This document shows, in pieces, positions 10,601 through 17,756 of a DNA stretch of 27,515 nt (position 1 is its first letter; every line of letters begins with the position of its first letter). The position numbers and the translations under genes were made by a program. The DNA lies in assembly GCA_030628905.1 (NCBI GenBank), contig DAOVQB010000037.1:1-27515 (forward strand). Direction: 5' to 3'. Under the pieces are notes generated by a model that did not search any database, was not told the DNA's origin, and saw only the letters and a list, made by a program, of their open reading frames with translations. The DNA comes from DAOVQB01 sp023128935 (GTDB lineage Bacteria > Eisenbacteria > RBG-16-71-46 > CAIMUX01 > WJJG01).

Positions 10601-11166
10601 GTGGTTCTCGCCGTGGTGTCATTCGTTTGGTTCGGCAGGTTCTGAGCGACCGCTTGGGACTGGATATCTCCGATACCCTTCTTGGTTCTTTCGCGTGGCT
10701 AGATGGCGAATCTGAATACGCTGGCCTCTACGAATCCGGGCCAAATCGGCTATCCATTAAGAAGGATTTGAAGGAGTGGGTTGCCCTGGATGTCATGGCA
10801 CACGAGGTTTTCCACAATCTTCAATACAAGCTGGAGGGGCTCTTTGATCATGGGGCTATAGGCAAGGAGGGACACACACATCCGCCGTTCGATGGCAAAT
10901 TGTTCATTGAGGGCTCGGCGATGTGGGCGGAGAGCCATGCTGTTGATTTCTTTGCACTGCGCTCATCCCTCAATGCTGCGAATCTGCGCGTAGAGAAGGA
11001 CGAATACGCCCATGGCTTTCAGCTGATGAAGTACATCGAGGAGAATCATGGTGGCGTTTCGGCAGTACTCAAGTTCCTCAGAACGGGTGATATATCACAG
11101 GTCACGGACGGGAAATACGGGGATCTCGCGTCGCTCTACGCCGATCTGGGGATTGTGACGCCCTAG
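7612..11166 (+). CDS. Pseudohelicase (YprA/MrfA-like) with inserted vWA, MZB zinc module and HExxH metalloprotease
   Basis: This 1184-residue protein starts at GTG 7612, six bases after GAGGAG. Residues 80-270 follow the layout of a YprA/MrfA-type RecA1 domain (L-V-L-C-P-D-E-A at 115-122, L-T-P-E-M-L at 168-173, A-A-T-S-A at 233-237). The Walker A lysine is absent (region 84-98), and the DEAH position reads V-I-L-P-C-L-E-S-W (196-204). A vWA domain (about 317-470) has a full MIDAS: D324, S326, S328, T397, D425. A RecA2-like part follows (about 500-600); its motif VI region (558-566) lacks the Q-x-x-G-R-x-G-R arginines. H-P-G-A-V-F (724-729) matches the family's post-helicase region. C912, C914, C934 and C937 form an MZB/DUF1998-like zinc site. 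The end is a gluzincin-like protease: H1064-E1065-x-x-H1068, with E1100 in an E-G-S-A context as likely third ligand, reminiscent of DA1-type peptidases. Domain readings beyond vWA and HExxH rest on pattern matching by eye. Confidence 0.75.
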   Translation: MESGGLAQLLRQEPFYMGQILRVRRFQGTDAEICPIGLLLKHIPRLEGGSLSIILGTLGYTNPYASFLGALGQAFPLKPGEPEDAILVSPYSPVREEFWQLVCILEALDEARRCLVLCPDEARAKLATRRLRSILRRADIEYALQLVEITTRASFGEFNDSVPMVAVLTPEMLAHLLHSPALLQVREAVLSALGRVILPCLESWQPALATHVAFLMRELQLACVLQGSHPALAATSARVGGIEEFTSTLWGRPIESRSFVEADSVESVPVQLINYSGALVRDPASSTRWVRQDPVAVAEDLLGWLVGKFPGRLAGGYDLHYLIDASGSMTDRIDAVKGVVARDFRNRVDAGISSPDDRVRLSAFDTQTELVYEGSIEPSMIREFEAVLDGVQATGGTDIPTALGASLHSAIESTAAQVDIAVFSDGESPISADAQLTLLELVRRARSRGQAVRILYVALDMDPPVPMRNLIEALGGRILTQSTDDLRQVERIGIEEVGATTVVLLSGESGLPEDIIQKYQTGKRRLVYTRDIASLDVKPEEVFAVVVSGRFPEVGEIRDCVRHWGRGELPVFLLTPAEASAQLLVNDYPIGQNLVRRLLIWDRNTAASTQRLAAALGNGSIDAMHFRYLLYGAPAFKALLDDILGSEAPSGRGEQPPLAPSEIPPEFELDRKGGRWVVSPIAKETPDEIPAAQVMTVFSENVVVLEGKGISVLRDADAAPLSYHPGAVFDTVSQSAEIRRVLPDKIELCGRSVHLTVPIVLNPRVEKLRPDVWSQYLVRTQHLGDVSHGEVQFDTEIAGVRRYPHANLDDTYDDEMMEAATQIQFRTYAAQWTPTDASPEIVVGLANLLRLCSTLLYPAPEQKVFIFPDTEKESILLVDLVKGGNGASAPFHQESDLLAELIALGGRIALECPCEQGLAGVRPSAALQTQDTGCPRCTRVVGPVILDSGRDRFADVHKQQLLAWLERQDFLPDSAHVHLEEKYKGINDSLRISGPDRGSRRGVIRLVRQVLSDRLGLDISDTLLGSFAWLDGESEYAGLYESGPNRLSIKKDLKEWVALDVMAHEVFHNLQYKLEGLFDHGAIGKEGHTHPPFDGKLFIEGSAMWAESHAVDFFALRSSLNAANLRVEKDEYAHGFQLMKYIEENHGGVSAVLKFLRTGDISQVTDGKYGDLASLYADLGIVTP

Positions 11167-11261
11167 TGTCCGAAGTCTGACTGACCTCGTATCCCTCGCC
11201 AGTACGCACGCAATGCAAACCATTCCAACTTCACTCTTGCCGGAACACGTGCGAACCCACT

Positions 11262-14200
11262 TTAACCAGCGCTGGGATTGGGCATGTCCAATTCCCTCAA
11301 CGCCTCCTGAACCCTCGCGTCAGAAAACAGGTCGAGGACCGCTTCGTCAACCGCCTCAAGGAAAGCGGCGCGAACAGGTAGGGACATGAACGCATGGCGG
11401 AATCCAATTCTGACCAGCCGAAGGGCCTCCCACAGCGTGAGGCACTCTTCACCGAGGGTCTCGGAAGCCTTGAAGTATTCTTTCAGAATATCAGTTCTGG
11501 AAATGATTGGGTTGTCTGTATTCAAGCAGACAGGGATTCCTGCTTTCCGGTACTGCTCCAAGGGGTAATCCCGTCCCGGTTCACCCAGGGGTGTGAAGTG
11601 CGATGTCTGATGATTGCTTGTCGGGCATAGTTCGATACAGATCCGCTCTTCACGAACTCGCGCCATGAGCTTCTTGTCATCCGCGAGGGAAAGAGCGTGG
11701 CCGATCCTCCGGGCACCGAGGTCGAGGATTGCGTCCTCTACAAAGGATGCCGAAGCGTTCTCACCTGCGTGAACGGTCATCGGAAGATGGAGTCTGGCTA
11801 GTCGCTTGAATTCCGCGGCAAACTGCCCCGGCGGAAAATCGGATTCCCTCCCCGCAAGATCAAAGCCGACGACCTGGCACTTGCGCATTTCCCTCCTCAG
11901 GCCCCCCACCGCAAGGGGTTCCACGTGCGAATCAGCCTGGAAGAACATGGCCCCTGCAGCAGTCTCGAGTATCATCTCGGTGGTCGCCTTATGCCGTTTT
12001 CCCACCAAGACGAGACTCACCTTCACTGGCAGTGGCCTGCCGAATCGCCATCCTTCGCCCAGGAGCTCCTCCAAGTGGGGGAAGCACCAATCCCGGTCAC
12101 CACCACCGAATAGACAATCCGGCAACCAAGTCGTACCCGGACCCGTGGACTCATCTCCTCTCCCTGGACCCTCCCTCCTCTCAACGGATTTCCCGAGCAG
12201 CCTCCCCTGAGCGTAGCTGAATGCTTCTATGAGGCATCTGCAGGCATCCGAGAATCCAAAAGCGATCCCGTCGTTCACGTAGCCATCCGGAGAACCGCGC
12301 AGTTCGACATAGCAGAGCCCGCTTTCTACAAAGGACCGCATTAGATGCTGCGCATAGAGGTGAATAAGGAACGGATGCCGAAGATGAAGACTCCCACAGA
12401 ATTCACACCCCTGCAGGTATTCAGTCAGACTGCTGCTTCGCGTTCCAGTTGCCAACGTCCAGGAGATCGGCGCTTCCGCAAAGCGGGAACCCTGCGGCCG
12501 TGGCAAGCATAGCCGGAGAGGTGGAACGGCAAGCCCCTCGCGAGGGAGACCCCACCCCGCCACACGAAAGACACTGGGCTGGCAGTTGTAGGTGGGAGCA
12601 CCCTTGCACCTTGACCCATCTGGAGGATAGAAGCAGTTCCGCATTTGGCACCAAACTTCCTCACGCCTCTGCTTCTTGTCTCCGCGTGGCGACGGATCAC
12701 CTCTAAACCAAGAGAGGATATCGATGGGATCCTCTACATCTGGGCCCTTTCCCTTCTTTCGGTCCCCCTTCTTTCGGTCCCCCTTCTCTTGCTCACCCCA
12801 TTGCAGTGCTGACCCCTCTTGCCTACCTGCCAAGACTAGCAAATAAAGTCTGACAAAGGTGTTGAGTGTGAGTGTGTCCTCATCAGATCGCGTTTCAAGA
12901 TGGTTTAGCGCAAAGCAAACCAAACGCAGATCATCATGCCCGTCTGCCAGCGCCCGCTTAACCTCGCCAACGGAGACATAGTCACTGATTTTCAGTTCTC
13001 TGTGGAGCAGCGAACGGAAAGCGCTGTACTGCTCACGGAGGTCGCTTCGTTGCTTATCAGACAAATCGAGGGACTTCAGCTCTTTGTCACACCAAGAGAG
13101 CTGCTCTATGATTGAGCTACCCACTTCCCTCGCGAGATTTGCTATCCAGCTATCTCCCCCCTCGAAGAGGAGATCGCTGCATTCCAAGTGCATTGCCACC
13201 TGAAACCTCACCCGGTGAGCTTTGTGGTCAACGAACTGGCATAGTTTCTCGACAGCTGCGAGATGCCCTGCATGCAAACGTGGCATTTCTAGGAGACCAA
13301 TGAGGGAGGCAATAACAAGAAACTCGGGTGCCATGCAGGTGCCAATATGCACGTGCAGGTCCGCTTTTGGGATACCGCGGAGGATCTTCGCGACGATCGA
13401 ATGCCGTCCTTTGTCAAGTTCTGGGCAGTCGCTCAGATGTGGGATGCGTATGGAATGAAGCAGCCCGGAGACTTCATTGGGAAGCCGATCGAGACTTCGA
13501 AAGTTGCGCTGTAGCTGATCGGAACTACGGATTGTGCTCTTCTCCGCTGCCGCAAGAACGGCCGGAAGGGCAAGCAGTTGTGCCTTTGCCACGTACGCGG
13601 ATGCACCAGCCCTAAGCGCATTCTGAATGGGACCTGGGTCTGTAGTCCGGCTGAGAGCTACCATTACCGGAATGCGTGTCTGCCCGGAATGCGGCACCGG
13701 CTGAAGATCGCGGAACAGGCGTCCGAGTCCCCGGATAAGCGCGGGGCCTTTGAACTCGAATACACCGGATCTGCTCTCGTAGAGCTGATCAACAACCACA
13801 AAGGCGGTCTTACTGGCAACTTCCAATAGAGACTTTTCGCCGGGATCGCGGCCAGAGAACAATGGGGTGAGGTGCATCGTGGGGAATGCGTGTTGCGCGT
13901 CCAGCATGCGTGGGCGAGCAACCGGATGATACTGAAGAACCTGTTCGAAGAGCTGCCGGCAGTTGCCCTTGCAGGGATTCCAGTGCCAGATCTCGAATCC
14001 CTTAAGGTTGAAAGCCGCAACACGTTCGAGCTGCTTCAGGTATTTGCCCACTGCGTCGTCCACGAGGAGTATCCAATTTCGCGATTCGTCAAGGGGCTTG
14101 AGTGTACAACGCATTGCCCTGCACAAGTCACTGCAGGCTGTTCGGAAAACACTATTCCTAAGGGTCGTGGCGATGACGTCAGCGCTTGTCTCGAAGCAGC

Positions 14201-14798
14201 TTGGCCGAGTGGCTTCTTCGTCGTGACGATGTTTCGGATAGTCGTGCGAGATGCACATCAGCCCATAGTAGAAATGCTCGATGGGCGCGTCTTTGTCGAG
14301 ACAGGCACGGAACGGTTCGTTGTTCGTAACGTTACTGAGAAGGTCTCCAGGTATATCGCGCTTCTCGAGGCCAAGATTTGCCAAGAGGAGTCTTCGGCAC
14401 TCTTCTGTCCTGTGAGGAGCGAAACCTTGGGACTCTGCGCCCTCGCAGCCCCGCCGGTCGCTCAGCCACCCAAGTACATCGGCGAGATTGAATCCACTGA
14501 AGAGACAGGAGTAGATCCAGGGACAAGACGGGTTCTCTCCGGGAACGCCGTCCACCTCCGCGCCTAGACATAAGCAGCGTTTCGGAGTGCCCCCGAGTAC
14601 ACCATGGTAGAACGCCAATGCATCATGACTGATAGCCATTCCCGAAGCAATGTGGTTCAGGATGACTAGAGAGGCCTCGCTGGAGTTCTTGGTCTCATCC
14701 CAACCCAATGCGACCAAGATCTTCGCAAGTGCCCTGACTGGTGGATTCCCGCTTGGGCAAATGAAGAATGCCCTATTGTCGTCACCTGCCTTGAACAT
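11262..14798 (-). CDS. Giant adenosine deaminase-family protein with receiver-like domain and split barrel
   Basis: This minus-strand gene starts at ATG 14798 (AAGGA eight bases upstream); GTG 14804 would add two residues. Numbering here is from the GTG. Residues 1-235 are unrecognised. Residues 243-420 resemble a response-regulator receiver: D249-D250, D339 as phosphoacceptor, S385, K407. The C-terminal half is an adenosine deaminase-type metal-dependent hydrolase with every key residue: H484-x-H486, E-L-R-G-S-P at 834-839, G-F-D-L-A-G at 980-985, H1012-A-G-E1015, H1036 (R-I-G-H), D1097 (T-D-N-P). Spacing from H-x-H to E-L-R is about 350 residues against roughly 85 in ordinary family members. 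The insertion carries a Lys/Asp repeat and clustered cysteines (719, 724, 733, 741; 800, 803) that could bind zinc. It may deaminate a nucleoside or nucleotide; the substrate is unknown. A 95-base gap separates it from the converging pseudohelicase gene, with no clear terminator. Confidence 0.85.
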   Translation of the reverse strand: MFKAGDDNRAFFICPSGNPPVRALAKILVALGWDETKNSSEASLVILNHIASGMAISHDALAFYHGVLGGTPKRCLCLGAEVDGVPGENPSCPWIYSCLFSGFNLADVLGWLSDRRGCEGAESQGFAPHRTEECRRLLLANLGLEKRDIPGDLLSNVTNNEPFRACLDKDAPIEHFYYGLMCISHDYPKHRHDEEATRPSCFETSADVIATTLRNSVFRTACSDLCRAMRCTLKPLDESRNWILLVDDAVGKYLKQLERVAAFNLKGFEIWHWNPCKGNCRQLFEQVLQYHPVARPRMLDAQHAFPTMHLTPLFSGRDPGEKSLLEVASKTAFVVVDQLYESRSGVFEFKGPALIRGLGRLFRDLQPVPHSGQTRIPVMVALSRTTDPGPIQNALRAGASAYVAKAQLLALPAVLAAAEKSTIRSSDQLQRNFRSLDRLPNEVSGLLHSIRIPHLSDCPELDKGRHSIVAKILRGIPKADLHVHIGTCMAPEFLVIASLIGLLEMPRLHAGHLAAVEKLCQFVDHKAHRVRFQVAMHLECSDLLFEGGDSWIANLAREVGSSIIEQLSWCDKELKSLDLSDKQRSDLREQYSAFRSLLHRELKISDYVSVGEVKRALADGHDDLRLVCFALNHLETRSDEDTLTLNTFVRLYLLVLAGRQEGSALQWGEQEKGDRKKGDRKKGKGPDVEDPIDILSWFRGDPSPRGDKKQRREEVWCQMRNCFYPPDGSRCKGAPTYNCQPSVFRVAGWGLPREGLAVPPLRLCLPRPQGSRFAEAPISWTLATGTRSSSLTEYLQGCEFCGSLHLRHPFLIHLYAQHLMRSFVESGLCYVELRGSPDGYVNDGIAFGFSDACRCLIEAFSYAQGRLLGKSVERREGPGRGDESTGPGTTWLPDCLFGGGDRDWCFPHLEELLGEGWRFGRPLPVKVSLVLVGKRHKATTEMILETAAGAMFFQADSHVEPLAVGGLRREMRKCQVVGFDLAGRESDFPPGQFAAEFKRLARLHLPMTVHAGENASASFVEDAILDLGARRIGHALSLADDKKLMARVREERICIELCPTSNHQTSHFTPLGEPGRDYPLEQYRKAGIPVCLNTDNPIISRTDILKEYFKASETLGEECLTLWEALRLVRIGFRHAFMSLPVRAAFLEAVDEAVLDLFSDARVQEALRELDMPNPSAG
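12754..12783. repeat. Two perfect 15-base tandem copies inside the deaminase gene
   Basis: TTCTTTCGGTCCCCC occurs twice in a row and a third copy begins. In the gene it encodes a repeated G-D-R-K-K pentapeptide (about residues 675-684), part of a charged, likely disordered linker within the insertion. The unit keeps frame, so copy-number change would lengthen or shorten the linker without breaking the protein. Confidence 0.85.
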
Positions 14799-15372
14799 GT
14801 GCACTTTCCTTGGTCGGCGGAGTGATGGCAGGAGGACCCATCCTCGGTGGGCCCGCTGGCGTCTTCGCTACCACTCCAAGTCCGGGAATCGTATCTCGCC
14901 GTGCGGCCAACGACGCCAGCACCGCGCTGTCAATCTATCGGCCTGAACTCGACTGAAGTACGCTGCGTTGGCGATTCCACTGCGCTGCTGATTGCCAAGA
15001 TGACCTATTCCTGTCCACGTGGCGGACGCCTCCCCAGAGACCAATCTGCGTGGATTCAACACAATCATCGAATCCATCTTCGCCGGGATGGGCACGGGGC
15101 AGGCTCCACCGTCTCGAGGTTACTCCCCTGCTCAATAGGTCCTCCACGCCCCCGGCCTCTTGGCCCGGCCGCCCACCTGGATCTCGCGGCTCACCTCTCC
15201 CAGCTCTTCACAATGCAGCAACCGCAGCACAACCTCAGTCTTCTGCTGGGCGCTGCACCGTTCGGGAAGCTCCCGCTTCGCCTTCTTCCCCTCGTCTGAT
15301 CACTCGTCCTTCATCATGACACCACACTATTCTGGCAAGAACTCGGCGCCGGGGGGATCCAGGTTGCCTGCC
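14799..15372. other. 574-base gap between the deaminase and activator genes, partly transposase relic
   Basis: This is the only sizeable break in the minus-strand cluster. Part of it (15132-15317) is a transposase fragment, described separately. The remaining bases (about 14805-15131 and 15318-15372) hold short open frames on both strands with no motif, good ribosome site or protein-like composition that I can defend. No minus-strand sigma-54 element (GG-N10-GC) was found ahead of the deaminase, so its promoter is unidentified. Confidence 0.5.
15132..15317 (-). pseudogene. Degraded transposase N-terminal helix-turn-helix fragment
   Basis: On the minus strand, ATG-ATG at 15317-15312 is followed after three codons by an in-frame TGA (15300-15302). 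Beyond it the frame reads 42 residues up to 15174, including Q-Q-K-T-E-V-V-L-R-L-L and V-S-R-E-I-Q-V. This pattern is typical of the N-terminal HTH of helper transposases (K-T-E-V-V-L-R-L-L-R-G-E-x-L, then S-R-E-L/I). After S-R-E-I-Q-V the sequence stops looking like the family and ends at a TGA (15132-15134). No catalytic domain or terminal inverted repeats are visible, so this is a relic. The family resemblance is from memory; the exact IS family is not assigned. Confidence 0.6.
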
Positions 15373-17232
15373 CTAGCTTCTGGTGATCGGCTTCTTCTTC
15401 CGCCCACGCGGCCGCAACCGAAGTGCAGTCTCGTGAGCTTCCCGGATTACCGGATCCTCCAAGAGATCCTCTATTACCCCGGGGCGGATTGCCAGCAGCC
15501 GCTTGATTAGATCGGCGGCCCGGTCGGTCGTGAGCTTGGCGTCTCCCGTGATGAGTTTCATGGCCGGAGTGATTTGGACTCTGCCTTCCGGATTCTCAAC
15601 CGTCGGACGTCGTGTAACTTCCAAAGCAGCTTTCAAATAGCGGGCCACGAGTTGTGCGTAGGCCCCCTGGAGTTTCGGCAGCCTTTGAGCGAGAGCACTG
15701 GCTTCAGGCGAATCGAGGTCGAGCGCAAGCATATCCCGTATAATCTGGTCAACACTCTCGGCATCACCATCGCCGGTGGATCCCGCTCTCCTATCGGGGG
15801 GAGCGACTTCGGCGCCGTCCAAGTGAACCCGGCCCTGGTGCCCCCGCTCCAATCGCAAGCCAAGGTGTGTGGGGACGAGGTATTCGTTGTCTGGATAGTT
15901 TGTTACGGCAGCTCCAACGCAGTCGCGCAACTCCCTGATATTTCCCTGCCAGTCATGAGCACATAGCATCTCAAGCGCATCGGGATCAACTGCTCGCTGT
16001 TTGGCCTTTGGGTTCTCTTGCTCTGCCTCTCGCAGAAACTTCTCAACCAGGAGGGAGACGTCCTCCCGGCGGTGTCGAAGTGGCGGAAGGTAGATCGTTC
16101 CGCCTCTGCGAAGCCGATCGAGGAGGTCCTTCTGGAACCTTCCGGATACTGTCATCCCTTCAATGTCCCCATTCGTGGCAGAGAGGACGCGCAGATCAAC
16201 TGCCTGCTCCTTTCCGGTACCCAGAGGGATCACCTTCCCGGTCTCCAAAACCCTCAGCAATCCGGCCTGCGCAACAGTCGGCATGTTCCCGATTTCATCC
16301 AGGAAGAGATCCCCGCCATCTGCATCGACGATGCGGCCCAGCCGGGCCTTGTCGGCGCCAGTGTACGCCCCTTTCTCGTGTCCGAACAGTTCACTCCGAA
16401 AGAGCTCCGGGCTCAGCATGCCCGAGTCGATGGTGACCAGTGGCCGTGGTTTCCCCCCCCTGCTGCTCTGCCTGTTGATATATCCAGCTAGCAGTTCTTT
16501 GCCCGTTCCCCTCTCGCCCCGGATCAGAACATGCTGCCGCGTTCGCGAAATGCGGCGTGCAGCTCGCAAAGCCAACAAGAGTTCCGTTGAGCAACCAACG
16601 ATTTCACCAACCTCATCCGGGATCAGCCCATGGTACCAGATATCTTCCCGCAGGCGGCCAGGACTCTCGGCATTCTCCCTGGGAAGAAAGTCAAGTCCAC
16701 CCCGGTACGCATACTCGCGACTCACTGCGTCTCTCGGCATGCTGGAGAGGATGATGACGGGGAGTTCGGGCAATTCCTCCTGAACAGCCCGCAGGACGTG
16801 CAAACCGAAATATCCTTCGGGATCCTTGTCTGCGGGGCGCCCCTTCGGCATGCCTTGGGCCCGCCGATTGCTGTCAGATGTGACTTTGCCGGTCAAGAAA
16901 CAGAGGTCTAGGAGGACCAAGGTCCAGGGCGGGACTCCCGCTGGCCTCCCGTCCCAACCTGAATGGATGGCCCGTAACACCCCCTCAATATCGTTCTCGA
17001 CCGTGTCACCTATCTGGGCGCAGTGTGGGTTTTGCCCTCGGCAATAGACAACCTCAGCCAAGGGTTGCTTGATTGTCTGCGTGCGTGTGCCCTCCGGTTC
17101 ATCCCCGGTGATGTCACGGAATAAGTATTGTCCACACAGGTTGGCCCGTTCCTCATTCCTTTGATAAGGGTGAGTCCGCCCGAAGACATCATCTACGATC
17201 AGAATCCGTGGTATGAATGCGCCCTTGTTCAT
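15373..17232 (-). CDS. Sigma-54-dependent activator: receiver-like domain plus AAA+ domain, unusual C-terminus
   Basis: This 619-residue NtrC-type enhancer-binding protein has an N-terminal receiver-like domain (about 8-190) with D14-D15, phosphoacceptor candidate D109 and S163/S164. The first loop is about 50 residues longer than usual and the conserved Lys position reads L-P-R-E. The AAA+ domain (about 210-445) has Walker A G-E-R-G-T-G-K-E (239-246), the sigma-54-contacting G-A-Y-T-G-A loop (288-293), Walker B L-F-L-D-E (309-313) and the N-I-R-E-L-R sensor II segment (431-436). The last 130 residues do not resemble the usual Fis-type helix-turn-helix; they contain a conserved-looking T-P-A-M-K-L-I-T-G-D segment and a basic tail (R-G-R-K-K-K). 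The start overlaps the upstream stop by four bases (ATGA). It probably activates the sigma-54 promoter at the head of its own cluster. Confidence 0.9.
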   Translation of the reverse strand: MNKGAFIPRILIVDDVFGRTHPYQRNEERANLCGQYLFRDITGDEPEGTRTQTIKQPLAEVVYCRGQNPHCAQIGDTVENDIEGVLRAIHSGWDGRPAGVPPWTLVLLDLCFLTGKVTSDSNRRAQGMPKGRPADKDPEGYFGLHVLRAVQEELPELPVIILSSMPRDAVSREYAYRGGLDFLPRENAESPGRLREDIWYHGLIPDEVGEIVGCSTELLLALRAARRISRTRQHVLIRGERGTGKELLAGYINRQSSRGGKPRPLVTIDSGMLSPELFRSELFGHEKGAYTGADKARLGRIVDADGGDLFLDEIGNMPTVAQAGLLRVLETGKVIPLGTGKEQAVDLRVLSATNGDIEGMTVSGRFQKDLLDRLRRGGTIYLPPLRHRREDVSLLVEKFLREAEQENPKAKQRAVDPDALEMLCAHDWQGNIRELRDCVGAAVTNYPDNEYLVPTHLGLRLERGHQGRVHLDGAEVAPPDRRAGSTGDGDAESVDQIIRDMLALDLDSPEASALAQRLPKLQGAYAQLVARYLKAALEVTRRPTVENPEGRVQITPAMKLITGDAKLTTDRAADLIKRLLAIRPGVIEDLLEDPVIREAHETALRLRPRGRKKKPITRS

Positions 17233-17756
17233 GCAGCCATCACATCGCTCGGAAACGTCTCAATCGCCCTGGCCAGCGCCAGGCAGCGCTGGAGGAAGTC
17301 GAGGAATAGGTCTCGGTGGGCTATCAGGACTTCTTTCGACCCAGAACCAGTACAGCTCTTGATCTCCTGCTGCAATCTCACATAGCTGGCGTCGGCTGCC
17401 TCTGCACACGCTTTGCCATGGTCGATCCAAGTCTTCACCGGATACCGGGACAGCCAAAGGTGATGCGCTAGCTCTGGCAGCCAATCCTTTGCCCCCTCGT
17501 TGCACCGGGAGAGCGGCTTCTGCGCGAAGAGACAGCTTGGCGACATCTGGCCCTCAAACTCCTCGGGCAGCCCCTTGGCCTCTTGACGGTGCGATTCCCA
17601 CATTCTCAGAGTGTGTTCCACGAAGGTGGCTTCAAAGGCAGCATCTTCAACCTTCCCATCCATAATGTTGAGCCATTTGTGCAAGGCAGGCATATACTGG
17701 TTCTTGAGCCAGTCATGGTTGAACTGACTCCGGCGTTCTTGCCAAGCAGAGGTCAT
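17229..17756 (-). CDS. Unknown helical protein, 175 residues
   Basis: No family is recognised. The protein looks all-helical and soluble and is rich in Trp, His, Glu and Lys, with no signal peptide, membrane helix or nucleotide motif. It overlaps by four bases (ATGA) with both neighbours: its start lies in the end of the 290-residue gene, and its stop lies in the start of the sigma-54 activator. That tight packing makes translational coupling likely and suggests equal dosing with the activator. An adaptor or anti-activator role would fit such a position, but nothing in the sequence shows it. Confidence 0.75.
   Translation of the reverse strand: MTSAWQERRSQFNHDWLKNQYMPALHKWLNIMDGKVEDAAFEATFVEHTLRMWESHRQEAKGLPEEFEGQMSPSCLFAQKPLSRCNEGAKDWLPELAHHLWLSRYPVKTWIDHGKACAEAADASYVRLQQEIKSCTGSGSKEVLIAHRDLFLDFLQRCLALARAIETFPSDVMAA

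Noticed and set aside
7612..11166. DISARM, because of the DUF1998/MZB-like module
   Set aside because: No active DrmA-type helicase, DrmC phospholipase-D protein or cytosine methyltransferase is present in the window, and the vWA and protease parts are not DISARM components.
11262..14798. RADAR (RdrA/RdrB) defence system
   Set aside because: Only a deaminase with an insertion is present. No RdrA-like ATPase or RdrC/D-type membrane protein adjoins it, and the receiver-like fusion differs from RdrB as I know it.
14968..14983. Plus-strand TTGGCGAT-N4-CTGC, sigma-54-like spacing
   Set aside because: The spacing is right but it points rightwards, where no plus-strand gene follows, and the -12 element is imperfect.
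14847..15299. Plus-strand open frame of 150 codons in the gap
   Set aside because: It lies antisense to the transposase relic, has low-complexity Pro/Leu/Arg-rich composition and no good ribosome site.
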